A stretch of DNA of 64,000 nt from Alosa alosa (Eukaryota > Chordata > Actinopteri > Clupeiformes > Clupeidae), in assembly GCF_017589495.1 (NCBI RefSeq), contig NC_063198.1, positions 23,865,486 to 23,929,485 of the forward strand, read 5' to 3'. The translations under genes were made by a program, and so were the position numbers. Under the pieces are notes generated by a model. That model worked only from the letters and a program-made list of their open reading frames with translations, did not search any database and had not been told where the DNA came from. Of this stretch, positions 13,508-25,037 are shown piece after piece. The first letter of the stretch is position 1; every line of letters starts with the position of its first letter.

Positions 13508-13555
<48 letters not shown>
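10960..13555 (+). mobile_element. 5'-truncated, frameshifted non-LTR retrotransposon (LINE)
   Basis: Plus-strand frames together cover a reverse-transcriptase domain in several pieces. An N-terminal linker reads REGDMAELRRVQGELKFKLK. It is followed by LRSNKAAGPDRLYPRLLK, YRPVALTSHVMKTMERLV, FFDFSSAFNTIQPL, GAPLGTVLSPVLFTLY, the catalytic FSDDTAIVGC (near 12160) and YKYLGLHLDNKLDWS. These sit in at least three frames, so frameshifts break the ORF. No endonuclease region is visible, so the copy is 5' truncated. The 3' end reads GGGGATCAATAAAGT and then (ATCT)n at about 13509-13555, typical of fish LINEs in the Jockey/L2/CR1/Rex1 range. Clade is an inference. Confidence 0.9.
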
Positions 13556-13625
13556 AGACCAAGCTCAATCTTTTAAGAAATCAAAAAATAAATAGCGGGC
13601 AGATCAGGCTGGGTTCACCCAGCCT

Positions 13626-13678
13626 GGGCCCCACCACTCCCCCCCGTGCTGGGGCCCAGCACGGGGAGTGGCCCCCGG
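13626..13678. other. GC-rich perfect-stem hairpin
   Basis: CCACTCCCCCCCGTGCTGGG faces CCCAGCACGGGGAGTGG, giving a stem of roughly 17-20 bp with almost no loop. It lies in otherwise AT-rich DNA just downstream of the LINE tail. It probably belongs to an interspersed repeat (13560-13850) that I cannot classify. Confidence 0.6.
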
Positions 13679-16025
13679 GGACAAAACAAAATTTTTCCGT
13701 AAAAGTCTAGTGGGGCTACATACCCACCAAATTTCATGTGCCCCGATGGTTCGGTGTCCCGGGTATCGTTGACCAAAGATTCAGGATGTAGATGACAGGG
13801 GGAAAAAAATCCCTATATGACCGCTTCGCTAGCGGCGATCATAATAAGTTAGTAACATCTGTCAGAGAGGCTTTGATCATCCTGAGGTTAGTGTTTAGTT
13901 GTGGAATCTGCTACTCTCTGATGGGTAATGCAAATGCATAAAATGCCTACCTCCAATGAGTCACATTTTATTTGCAGTATTTCCTCAACTTCAATATTAC
14001 ACTTTGTTTTGCAAGTCCACCTGGTGTCTATATGGAGTTTGATTGTGTTACTGTTGAACACATTACACCACCTCTCATCTCATACAGTGCCTTGGTATCT
14101 TTCCAAAAGTTTACTCTTGATATGCAGTGACAGTGCTGCTTGGTATGAAAATTGTGTAAGACTATTGTGTGCACCCCCTACACCAATAACATAAAAGTTA
14201 TTACCGGTAAGTCTGTAATGTCTAGACAGGACAGTCACATGCAAACCATGCTGACCATAATGTTGAACATTTCCCTTTCTTAATTTATCCTTTGACAGAT
14301 TTTGGCCAAAGGTGCTGCAGAGGTGTATGTGGCACGTTATGTGGTTCTATCAAAATCCATATCGTCATTTTTTCTCAAACGTTTCTACCGTGTTCCAAGA
14401 TGTTCTCTTCTAGGGGTGACACAATGTGAGGCCCTTATTTCAAGAGCTGATGAATACCAACATCTTTTCTGCAGATGGCTTTTTTTGGCAAACCTGTTGC
14501 TTAGCTTAGCTCCTGCTGACAATGAGTTCCCTCAGGCCCCTGTGACAAGTTTCTTATGCTTCCTTTGTTCTGTAAACACAAAACCTGGCTGGCAGCATTT
14601 TGAGGTGGTACTTCTGCATAACTGCATTCCTTGTGGCATTGCAGTTTCATCAATGCTCGAAGTGTCGCTGAGAGAGAAACAGGGTGTGTCCCCTAGGGGC
14701 GATGACAAACATCTGATCCAATCCACACCTCTGACACCCACACCCCAACACCTGTCCCACCTCCGCCCACACACACACACACACAGAGGTCAGATGGAAA
14801 ATAGTGTTTTAAATGCACTTAGCATGCAGAAGCAATTGAGTGGCTATAGTCATTTGCAACCTTTCTATAATAATAATAGTAATAATAATTAAAATATCAA
14901 TAATTCTTTTTCTTTTTATTATTATTATTTGCATCCTTTCTGATGTTTGAGAAAAAAGTGATGACTTCAGCAGGTCAACCAAAGATAGGGCAGCAATTTG
15001 AATGCTGGGCAAATTGCAAAGTCTAACTAAAGCTAATTCAATAGGCTAATATGGCAAAATGAATTAGCTAATGTAACACCATGGGTAAGACCTTAAGCGC
15101 AAACATTGATGACGCTATTTTGATTTCACACTTTTCCAGCCTTTCAAGTTCAATGGCCCATATATGTCTTTGAGGGAATCCGTGCTAAAGTACATAATCT
15201 CCATTGGGAGACTGTTTTGTAAAGCCAGCTTTCATGAGAGCGAATAAGACTTGCAGAATCAGACAAAGAGCCATGGCTTCCACTAGTGCAGGAGACTTTC
15301 CCTGTTACGTAATATCATCACATAGTTTATACAAGATTGGGTGATTTGTGTATTCACTCACTGCATTATGTATGTATCAGTTTTACCACCTTGCTAGTAT
15401 CTCCATGTTCAATGGATCTGAACTATGCCTTTGTGCCCTTATTAAAAGCAAAGACTTCTGTAATGATCATTTGTAGTATATGTGCTGCATGCTCCTAGAA
15501 TGCCAAACATCCTCAGTCCTTTAGAGACTGCCATTGTTAAGGAGGATTATGGACCCACCCAACATGATGAGTGTTTGCTGCTGCACTGTTAACCTTGGTA
15601 ACCCTCTAAAAAAACTTCTCACTACCTCCCACTCCTATACTTGTCTTTGGACCTCTTCCTGTGCTGCCACGTTCCACCTGCACAACTGTGTGGCTCGCGA
15701 CAGGTGAGACATAAGTGGCACTTATTTGAGTCGACTCCACCTTTAATGCACTGCTTCATGATTTGTAGTCTACCTCACCTGTGGATTGGAATATAAAGTG
15801 CCTGTCAAAGTCTCTTGCTTCTGATTTTTCTTTATGCAGTGACATTTTACCTCCTTACTGAAAATAATAAACTAAACTAAAATGTTTAGGTAATGGAATG
15901 CAGCCGGGAACACAAAAACAGAAAGGATAGTGATCTGAAAACCAAGTAGTTGATAAACCACATTCAGTTGTTGTAGATTGGTGCATTAAACATGTAGCAT
16001 AGACTAATATATATTATATATATCC
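13679..16025. other. Intergenic, no gene recognised
   Basis: The longest plus-strand frame (about 14302-14892) ends in a CA microsatellite and AAT runs, and shows no family motif or exon structure. Short (ATT)n/(TAA)n tracts lie at 14866-14930. Confidence 0.35.
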
Positions 16026-16158
16026 ACACACACACACACACACACGCACACACACACACGCACACACACACACACACACACAAAATCTTGCAGGAACATT
16101 CTCTGTCACTCACACACCAACATACACACCCACACCCACTCTCACTCGCACCCATACA

Positions 16159-16201
<43 letters not shown>
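16026..16201. repeat. Compound (CA)n microsatellite
   Basis: Two nearly pure CA runs (16026-16082 and about 16155-16201) flank a CA-rich middle. Confidence 0.9.
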
Positions 16202-16202
<1 letters not shown>

Positions 16203-17004
16203 TTAACAAATTAGCTTGCATACACACCCTTTTCAACTTGCAGGCTTTTTGTTCTTTTGATTGAGTCAATTTGTTTTGATTGAGTCAATTTGCCGACGGC
16301 CCATCCCCTGGCCATGAGAAAGGTGTGACACCATCATGGTCCGCTCGTGCACACCTGTTCTCCAGGTTGCTGTCTCAGTTCCACACAAAAACCAGCGGCT
16401 CCGGCCTGATTCAGGCAGCTGGAGCACAGACAGAAATTATACGTCCCCATAAGGGAATCTGTGAGAAACTGTCTGGCTCGTGTTCCAACTTGCAACACAA
16501 TGAAATCATTGTCAGATGACTCATATTCATATTCATCCTCTAGTCAGTAAATGACCACATCGCTGTGTGCACACACACACCTTTACCCCATATTTCAAGC
16601 GATTCTGTAGGCCAAATGGGCACTCTGCTTTTCAGGACTTTAACAGTATTTTCACAGAATCACCCGTTTTCCTGTGCTTTGCCACCACATAGACACTGCT
16701 CTGCAGTTCTGTCTCTATATACCGGCAATAAACTTCTTCTGCATTGCTGCCTTAAAAGATGGTTTCTGAACTGCTTGGTCAGTCATATGTGTGCAGTTTT
16801 ACAGAGGTCTGCTGTTGTTATATCTTAATGCCCATATAACATTTTCTCTCTCTGCAAGTGGTCTTTGATAAGGTGTGTCTCTCATGTACCTTTAAGTTCC
16901 TGTAATGCCTCGACTACCTGTCCAACAAGTAGGGTGTGTGTGTGTGTGTGTGTGTGAGCAAAAAAAAGGGGAGGGTGTCAGAGTCCCCTCCCTCAGTCGG
17001 TGTG
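16202..17004. other. Upstream flank of the keratin gene
   Basis: No gene-like exon. It contains a (GT)n run at about 16933-16957, close upstream of the keratin promoter. Confidence 0.4.
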
Positions 17005-17010
17005 TTTAAA
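17005..17010 (+). promoter_or_regulatory. TATA-like box of the keratin gene
   Basis: TTTAAA in the context GTGTTTAAAAGCC lies about 140 bases before the keratin ATG. Transcription would start near 17035, giving a 5'UTR of about 110 bases without an intron. TATA-type promoters are usual for epidermal keratins. Confidence 0.55.
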
Positions 17011-17144
17011 AGCCGGCCGTGGGCAGTGCAGATACACACAGAGGGACTTTGACTCTCCTTTGTGAAGTAAGCCTGCTCTCCGCCTTCTCCTTCGGCCTTC
17101 CTCTTCTCTCACACTTTTGCTCACCCACACACAGACAAGCAGCA

Positions 17145-18603
17145 ATGGAGTACAGAGCCACCAGCTACCGTTCCGGCCCAACCGTGACGAAGAGAAGCTT
17201 CACCAGCCAGTCGGCCATCGTCCCTGGCTGGCGGGCGTTCCCCGCGGTCAGCATCCGTGGTCCGCTCGCGCTTGGCAGCAGCAGCTCGGGTGGCGGCGGT
17301 TCAGCGGGCGCCAGCAGCAGCATGGGTGGCGGCAGCTATAGCTTCAGCAGCAGCAGCATGGGTGGCGGCAGCTATAGCTTCAGCAGCAGCAGCATGGGTG
17401 GCGGCAGCTATAGCTTCAGCAGCAGCAGCATGGGTGGCGGCAGCTATAGCTTCAGCAGCAGCAGCATGGGTGGCGGCAGCTATAGCTTCAGCAGCAGCAG
17501 CATGGGTGGCGGCAGCTATAGCTTCAGCAGCAGCAGCATGGGTGGCGGCAGCTATAGCTTCAGCAGCAGCAGCATGGGTGGCGGCAGCTATAGCTTCAGC
17601 AGCAGCAGCATGGGTGGCGGCAGCTATAGCTTCAGCAGCAGCAGCATGGGTGGCGGCAGCTATAGCTTCAGCAGCAGCAGCATGGGTGGCGGCAGCTATA
17701 GCTTCAGCAGCAGCAGCATGGGTGGCGGCAGCTATAGCTTCAGCAGCAGCAGCATGGGTGGCGGCAGCTATAGCTTCAGCAGCAGCAGCATGGGTGGCGG
17801 CAGCTATAGCTCCAGCATGGGTGGCGGCAGCTATAGCTTCAGCAGCAGCAGCATGGGTGGCGGCTACGGCGGCGGCTATGGTGGCGGCTACGCAGGAGCG
17901 CCCATCACCGCGGTGACAGTCAACCAGAGCCTGCTGGCCCCCCTCAACCTCGCGATCGACCCCACGATCCAGGCTGTGAGGACGCAGGAGAAGGAGCAGA
18001 TCAAGACCCTCAACAACCGCTTCGCCTCCTTCATTGACAAGGTGAGTGTTGCACATCGCCTCCATCTCACACTCTGTCACTGACAAACTCTCTCTCTCTC
18101 TCTCTCTCTGGACTGATATTCTGCCTCATTAAATGACAAACTGATAATTAGTCCCACTCTTATCATGTCACCTAATTCATTGACAAAGTGTGTGTGTCTG
18201 TGTCACTCTCCCTCACACACTCTCTCGCTCATCTCGTAGCTCTAGGACAGCAGTCTACCCCCTGTGTGTGTAAACAAGACATTATGTTCTTTGTCTTAGC
18301 TCACTCAGCATATCACATGTGCTCTGTATTAGTGCATGTGCACCTTTAACTATTGTCTTCTGTGTGAGTACTACTGTACTACTGGTCTGCCGCAGTGCTG
18401 CGAGGTGTCATGGGAGCACATATGTGCCCAGGGTTGCCGTACGTTGGGTAGCACTCGATGCCTGCTGCAGGCCGCACAGCTTTAGGCTTGTTTAGACATA
18501 AAACATTATGGTCAGGTCCTGTGACCAGTGGACACGCCTGTATAAACATGGGTGTAGCTCCAGCAGTCATTATGACTCATGTCAAGTGGAGTGGAGAGAG
18601 GTT

Positions 18604-18638
<35 letters not shown>

Positions 18639-18832
18639 TCACTTTGTCTATACACTTTACACTTTTTCTGTCGGTGTACTGTCAGCATGCCAGAAACACC
18701 CATATTGCCTCTGGGCAGAAAACGGGACACACCCTTAGGTGCAAACCTGCCTAAGGGCTGTGTGTGTGTGGTCAGAGAACACACCTTAACAGAGTGTGTG
18801 TGTCTGTGTGTAACCATAAGACACACCTGTCT

Positions 18833-18865
<33 letters not shown>

Positions 18866-19116
18866 ACACACACACACACACCAAACTAGAGGTGAAGAGT
18901 TCTTGAGTCACATTCCTGCGATGTTTTTGCCTCACCTGTGGTAGAATCTTCACCAACACCAGTGTTATCAGACTATTTTCTTAAGGGTGTGGACACAAAA
19001 GGATATCAGTTTACTTAGTAGCTGCATTCATACCTGCACAGTGCTCAGTTCACTGTGTTAAACCGTCTCAGGCATAGCCTCTCCGCTCCACCCCTTTTTC
19101 CCTTTCTCTCTATCTT

Positions 19117-19151
<35 letters not shown>

Positions 19152-20361
19152 ACATTCACACACACACAGCACACAGTATGTGCTGTGTGCCTATTCACTT
19201 ACAAATATTTCATATATAGTTCATTCATACACACTGTTTGTATATATTTCATCATCTCAACAAGTTAAGAAGATCAGAAGAGAGCCAATACATACCAGTG
19301 CCTCAGCAGTTAATTAAGCATGTATGAATCTCCCCTCAGGTGCGTTTCCTGGAGCAGCAGAACAAGATGCTGGAGACCAAGTGGAGTCTCCTGCAGGACC
19401 AGACCACCACCCGCTCCAACATCGACGCCATGTTTGAGGCCTACATCTCTAATCTGCGCCGCCAGCTCGATGGCCTGGGCAATGAGAAGTGCAAGCTGGA
19501 GGGAGAGCTGAAGAACATGCAGGGCCTGGTGGAGGACTTCAAGATGAAGTGAGTTAGCCTAGAGTTGCTAAAATCAATCTAAACACTGCAAAGTTAAGCA
19601 TATAGAACTATAGCACACTCGTTGAAGTTAATGCTAATGAACATGTTAAATGTAAGGCTAAATGCTAAATGTAGCCTAATGCTAAAGCTAATGTGATGGT
19701 TTACAGGTATGAAGATGAGATCAACAAGCGTGCAGGTGCAGAGAACGACTTTGTCCTCCTCAAGAAGGTAAGACCTTGACATGTAAACCCTTTTAACACA
19801 TTTTAAAACCTCTAAAAGTCTTATTCAAGTTGTAAAATCGCATCTCTCTCTTCTCCTCCTTTCTCCTCCAAGGATGTCGATGCTGCCTACATGAACAAGG
19901 TGGAGCTGGAGGCTAAGGTCGACGCCCTGCAGGACGAAATCAACTTCCTTAGGGCCGTTTATGAGGCGGTAAGTTAACTGGATTGTGAACCCCACAGCCC
20001 ACCTCCACTGCCTCTTGCTGACTAGAATGTTTTTAGTTAGTTTGTTTGCTTTTTGGTTAAATCGTAAGAAAGTTAGATAGACAGAAGGATGGATGAACAG
20101 GTGGATCTTTAACATTCTTCTTCTTGTGCGGCCCTCAGGAGCTGCGTGAGCTGCAGTCACAGATCAAGGACACCTCAGTTGTTGTGGAGATGGACAACAG
20201 CAGGGGCCTGGACATGGACTCCATCGTGGCTGAAGTGCGCGCTCAGTATGAGGACATCGCCAACCGCAGCAGAGCTGAGGCAGAGACCTGGTACAAACAG
20301 AAGGTATGGAAATTTATGCTTTCTCTTCCTCTCTCTCTATCTCTCCCTCACAGACACACAG

Positions 20362-20392
<31 letters not shown>

Positions 20393-21676
20393 ACAATTGT
20401 GGTATTTGTGTTGGTATTTATCAGTGAGTTTGATTTTCCTTTCCTCCCACCAGTACGAGGAGATGCAGTCCTCAGCAGGTCAATACGGAGATGATCTGCG
20501 CTCCACAAAGGCAGAGATCGCCGAGATCAACCGCATGATCGCCCGTCTGCAGAACGAAATCGATGCTGTCAAGGGACAGGTGAGCACAGTCTGCCAAAAC
20601 TGATCCTACCCCATTCCTCTTGAAACCATGGCATAGAACTCCATTAAATAAAGTGTTTGATCCAAAATGCAGTCATAACTAAAAAAAAAGAAAAAACACA
20701 GTTTTTGCACATCTAATTCAAATTTCAAATTTCTTATCTTGATGTGCACTCAGACATCACATCAGTATCACTACCAGACCATAACTAGCCACCCAGACAG
20801 TGAGGCTGCAGCCTACTTTTAGACCCGTGTCTCCACGCATACGGCTCTATGTGCTCTATGTGCTTCTGCCCCCTATTGGAGAATAATTTAATTGCTTTTC
20901 CAAACACAAACCCTTTCTCTCGTTCCAATTGTAGCGCGGCAACCTTGAGGCACAAATCGCAGAGGCTGAGGAGCGTGGGGAGCTGGCAGTGAAAGATGCC
21001 CGTATCCGCATCAAGGACCTGGAGGATGCCCTCCAGCGCGCCAAGCAGGACATGGCACGCCAGGTGCGCGAGTACCAGGAGCTCATGAACGTCAAGCTGG
21101 CGCTGGACATTGAGATCGCCACCTACAGGAAGCTGCTGGAAGGAGAGGAGAATAGGTGAGAAGGGGATTCATTTTCTTAAGATCACTTGCATGTGCTTTC
21201 AATTTTCATTCACTGCCCAGCCTTGTTGTTTAAGTTAGTTCAGCAGTTTAATATGTAAAATGTGCTTTTCCATAGGCTGACTTCAGGTGGCTCCAATGCT
21301 GTTGTTCATGTCCAACAGAGCAGTGGTGGAAGTAAGACAAACTTCATTACTCATTAATGCTTACTAGTGAAATGGCTGATATTAAAGAATTATAGAGTCA
21401 TTCTAAATTATTACTGGATTATTTTATATGAAAATATTTAAAGTAGGATATATATTTGTAACAGCCTATGTGATTTTGTGACAGTTTGACTGTTTTATTA
21501 AATCTTCTCTCTTTCTAGCTCTCTCAAGCGCTGGCGGCTTTGGATATGGTGGTGGATATGGTATGGGTGGCAGTATGAGCAGCGGTGGATATGGTATGGG
21601 TGGCGGTATGAGCAGCGGTGGCACCACCATCACCAAATCCTCAGTGATGTCCAGCAGCAGTTCACGGCGTTACTGA
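17145..21676 (+). CDS. Type II keratin, nine coding exons, 662 aa
   Basis: Exons: 17145-18041, 19340-19548, 19707-19767, 19873-19968, 20139-20303, 20454-20579, 20935-21155, 21276-21331, 21519-21676. All junctions are GT-AG and in phase. Exon sizes 209, 61, 96, 165, 126 and 221 are the classic type II keratin pattern. The protein is a type II intermediate-filament subunit that would pair with a type I keratin in epithelial cytoplasm. The head (residues 1-280) is Gly/Ser-rich, with a 12-residue repeat at about 60-236 and an H1-like segment NQSLLAPLNLAIDPTIQ. The rod (about 281-591) opens with EKEQIKTLNNRFASFIDK and closes with LDIEIATYRKLLEGEEN. The tail is short, GGGYGMGG-like, and ends SSSSRRY. 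The tail lacks the krt8 style and looks more like fish krt4/krt5 types, so I give no symbol. The start at 17145 follows a TATA-like box. A further in-frame ATG at 17019 lies before the expected cap site. Confidence 0.95.
17322..17852 (+). repeat. 36-bp coding minisatellite in keratin exon 1
   Basis: The unit encodes MGGGSYSFSSSS. Thirteen apparently identical 36-bp units run from 17322 to 17789, then one 27-bp shortened unit (17790-17816) and one more full unit (17817-17852). After it come GGGY-type repeats to about 17890. The length keeps the frame. The lack of substitutions between units suggests recent expansion or gene-conversion-like homogenisation. Confidence 0.95.
18607..18886. repeat. 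GT and CA microsatellites in keratin intron 1
   Basis: A (GT)n run at about 18607-18638 and a CA-rich block at about 18833-18886. A further (CA)n tract lies at about 19119-19150 before exon 2. Confidence 0.85.
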
Positions 21677-22216
21677 AAAGCCCACACTCCCTCGCTAATA
21701 CTACTCCAGTTCCTCAAACCCAACCCTTAAACCTTTCATTGCCGGCCATTAACCTTTATGCATACATTGAAGTTCCAAACGTAATCTTGACCCCGATGTC
21801 ACCAGCTTACAGTGACATGACAAAATAACAAGTGAGCCAGCGGCCATCAGAAGGGGGAGGTGCAATCGTTTGACCCCACCCCCATTGCCCACAAAGGGGT
21901 GTGGTCATTTCTGGTGCTCCAGTTCTCAGGGTACTAAATGTTTACAAATTGCGTGGTAAAATGAGTCAATTTGTTTGTGCCCATGATAACTAAACATGGC
22001 ACAATTTTCTCTGTTAAAGTTGAAAACTACATTTATGTCAAATGGCTCAGAAACTGTAAAAGGAAGTTAGGTCAAAAGTACCTGACCACTACCACCACCA
22101 CACACACAACCCTCCTCCCTCTGTCTTACTGGCACTGTTTGCTCTCCTGTCGCAAAATCTAAACAGAAGCATTGTTGTAACCAGGTTTATTTTTGATCAG
22201 ACCATCAGTAAACATA

Positions 22217-22222
22217 AATAAA
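22217..22222 (+). terminator. Likely keratin poly(A) signal
   Basis: AATAAA lies about 540 bases after the keratin stop, followed by a GT-rich stretch (TGTGTTGTGGTTT). It lies inside the duplicated segment, so an identical signal occurs at 28741-28746. Confidence 0.6.
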
Positions 22223-22929
22223 TCTGAGATATAAAGACATATTCATGTGTTGTGGTTTATATTTTCTCTATATCATGTCCAGGTTTGCAATATTATTTAC
22301 TGCATAGCACCTGTTGAGGGTATCATAGTAATCATTACAATAGAAAATACAGTTAATTACAGCCAATGTACAGCTAACTCAAAATATGCAATATATGAAA
22401 ATCCAGGACAGAACTGCGTGCAAAATGAGTAAGTACAGCTCCCGTTAACAGTGAAACAATCTGACATACTGCTATTCTGCAGCAGGTGTTAAAACACAGT
22501 AGATTACCTTCCAGAGTAGTGTGATACCTTATACAAGTAGCAAGATGATCTGAACCCATCCCACCATTACATCGAGTAACTCCTTCCAGTGGTCCACCTA
22601 TGCCGAGAGCTTATCTTGGGTGACATCTCCTGGTGACAGACTGTAGTACATTCCAAAGGGAAAAAACAACATTTTGTCTGTCTTTGTGTGTCTATCGGTA
22701 TTACCTTAACAAAAAAGACTGGTCCAATTAATTTCAAATCTTCATACAAGGCAGAGGGTCACCTTATCTAAGTCCTCCAACATGATGATAAGGACAAGGG
22801 TCTGCAGTTGCTTGATGGCTTTTGTTTGGGCACTATGGTTGCTACAGTACATGTACTGTCTGAATTGAACAGCAATCCCAGATGTCCATCTAGGCTTCTG
22901 ACTTCCATCTAAATGCTTTTAATTCACTT

Positions 22930-23560
22930 GACATTTTCCTTGTCCTTGTACTTCTAGAGCTTAGTACGGCCTTTGACACAATTGATCCCAACATACTGTT
23001 CGATAGACTGAGGCATTGGGAGGAAATATCTGGTACGGCCTTAAAATAGTTTTCATCATATCTGATGTCCTCAGACACTGTACGCTGACGCTGAATTCAC
23101 TTAACGACTATCATTGAGAGGTCAAAAAAAGGGCTGTCAAAATTTTCTACAGCTAAATCTGACAATCTTATGATAAGGTTCCAGTACATGGTAAAACAAA
23201 TTCCGCATTCTATGGGTTCCCTAGATTGCATCAAACCTGTCACAAAGTATCTTAGCATCTAGTTTGACAGTAATCTAAGTTTTGAGAAAAACATCACAAA
23301 TCTTATGCGATCTTAGAAATATTTCCAAAATAAAACCTCTCATATGCTTAAAAACACAGAGACTTTTTTTTTGCATGCCTTTATCACATCACACCTGGAT
23401 TTCCTGGAAGTCTTTTTACCTGCCTAAAACTACAAATCCATACATTGACTTCAAACTGTTCAGAACTCAGCTAGGTTTTTTAACTAAACTAAGAGGTGTG
23501 AGCACATCACTCCTGTTTAAGCCTCTCTAAAACCTGAGGAAATCAGGTTAGCTGAATCTC
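22930..23560 (+). mobile_element. Degenerate LINE reverse-transcriptase relic (copy 1)
   Basis: Plus-strand codons around 22945-23060 read LELSTAFDTIDPNILFDRLR and then HWEEISGTALK, an RT palm segment. They are followed by pieces such as FDSNLSFEKN and HAFITSHLDF, with stops and frameshifts between. The style resembles L2-type LINEs. Related sequence in the opposite orientation follows at about 24100-24480, so two relics face each other. Confidence 0.75.
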
Positions 23561-24750
23561 GATGTCCCCTCTAAGGTCTAACGCCTATTTTATGCTTCTG
23601 CGTCGAATTGATGGCTAAGCCTTGAATGCTTTCGGACATCAGTTGATAAAAGATTGAGTTTGAGAGGCTCGCGAGGGTTAAGCACCGAGACATGTCGTTA
23701 AATTGACAACACTAAAAACATGTCATAAACAAGTTTACGTTTTATTGCAGTTGTTTACTGATGTTTTTTCCCCCCAAGCTTCAAGCCTCCCTTTGGGTAA
23801 CCCTGTGTTTCACATCACATACTTGTTACTTGTTTTGCCTTTAGTCCTGCACCCAGTTTCAAATTTAGGATGTGCGTGCTTTAACTGCACCTCACACCAC
23901 AAAGCCATCAACTGTTGATAATTCCCTTGGGTAAAGTCTGCATAAATGCCGACTTGTGGGAAGGGCACAGAAAGAGTGTGGGCGATCTCTCATGCGCTCC
24001 ACAATTTCAGTGGGACAGCCTAAAGTGTCTAGGTCACCAGAAACACACACACACACATTAAGCAGTATGACACTGAATACCCTGACCAAGCAGTCATCAC
24101 GATTTTCTGCCCTGAAACGGATTTGGACTTTAATTCACAAATTTGGTCGATATTCAGGTGTGAGGTGATAAAAGGCATGCAAAAAAGTCTGTGTCTGTTT
24201 TTAAATCTGAGAGAGATGTTATTTCGAAATATTTCTAAGTTGATGAAACATGATTGTCCAAGATTTGTGATGTTTTGCTCTAAACTTAGCGTCTAGTTTG
24301 ACAGTAATCTATAGATTCTTTGTGACCGGTTTGATACAATCTAGGGAACCTGTAGAATGCAGAATTTGCTTTGCCATGTACTGATCCTTATCATAAGGAT
24401 CTCGGTTTTGTCCGATTTAGCTGAAGAAAATATTTGACATCACAATGGCAGTCGTGAAACTTTGTTTCTAAATTCAGTAGTGATTCAACAGCCAATCAAA
24501 AAATCCATTATAGTCTTCACAATTATATGATTTTGATCAATCTAGTACCTGCAGTTATTCAAAAGACAAAAGGGTGGCGTAATTAACTTCTAGATCCTCT
24601 AGACGGATCTATTACAGTAGCTTCCCATTCAGGTTGCCCGACCTGGGGTGTGCGTTTCCCCTGGTGAAGTTTGTGAGCGGTTGTGTTGATAAAGCACAAG
24701 AGACTCAAGAAGAATCACAGAGGGGGCAAACTGAAAGCTGAGCTTAAACT

Positions 24751-24756
24751 TTTATT
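24751..24756 (-). terminator. Poly(A) signal of the zinc-finger gene, copy 1
   Basis: Minus-strand AATAAA (plus TTTATT) lies about 285 bases beyond the copy-1 stop codon. The same signal in copy 2 is at 31268-31273. Confidence 0.5.
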
Positions 24757-25037
24757 CTGCAAAGTAGAAAACTTGACCATGCACACAAGACACTGTTCCA
24801 AAATAATGGAGGTTCTCTCATTTTTTGCAACAAAAATATTTCCAATACCACCCTTCTCTCTAAAACACTCACTCACAATAATTCAAACTAAAGGAAGGCT
24901 GATTTTTCCAGACATTTACATGTAAAGTATAACTATCAACACAATGTTTGGTCCAACAGACTGAGCCTATCAGCAGCCAATTGCATCAGTGGAGAACTTG
25001 AGGGATGAACAACTCTTGTCTGGTACCCACAACCTCC

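Noticed and set aside
14302..14892. 196-codon plus-strand frame
   Set aside because: No recognisable domain; its end is microsatellite sequence, and no splice partners were found.
17019..17144. Upstream in-frame ATG extending the keratin by 42 codons
   Set aside because: It lies only about 10 bases after the TATA-like box, before the expected cap site; the usual keratin start context is at 17145.
24683..24925. 80-codon frame present in both duplication copies (also 31200-31442)
   Set aside because: It is conserved only because the DNA is duplicated; it lies antisense over the 3'UTR of the zinc-finger gene.
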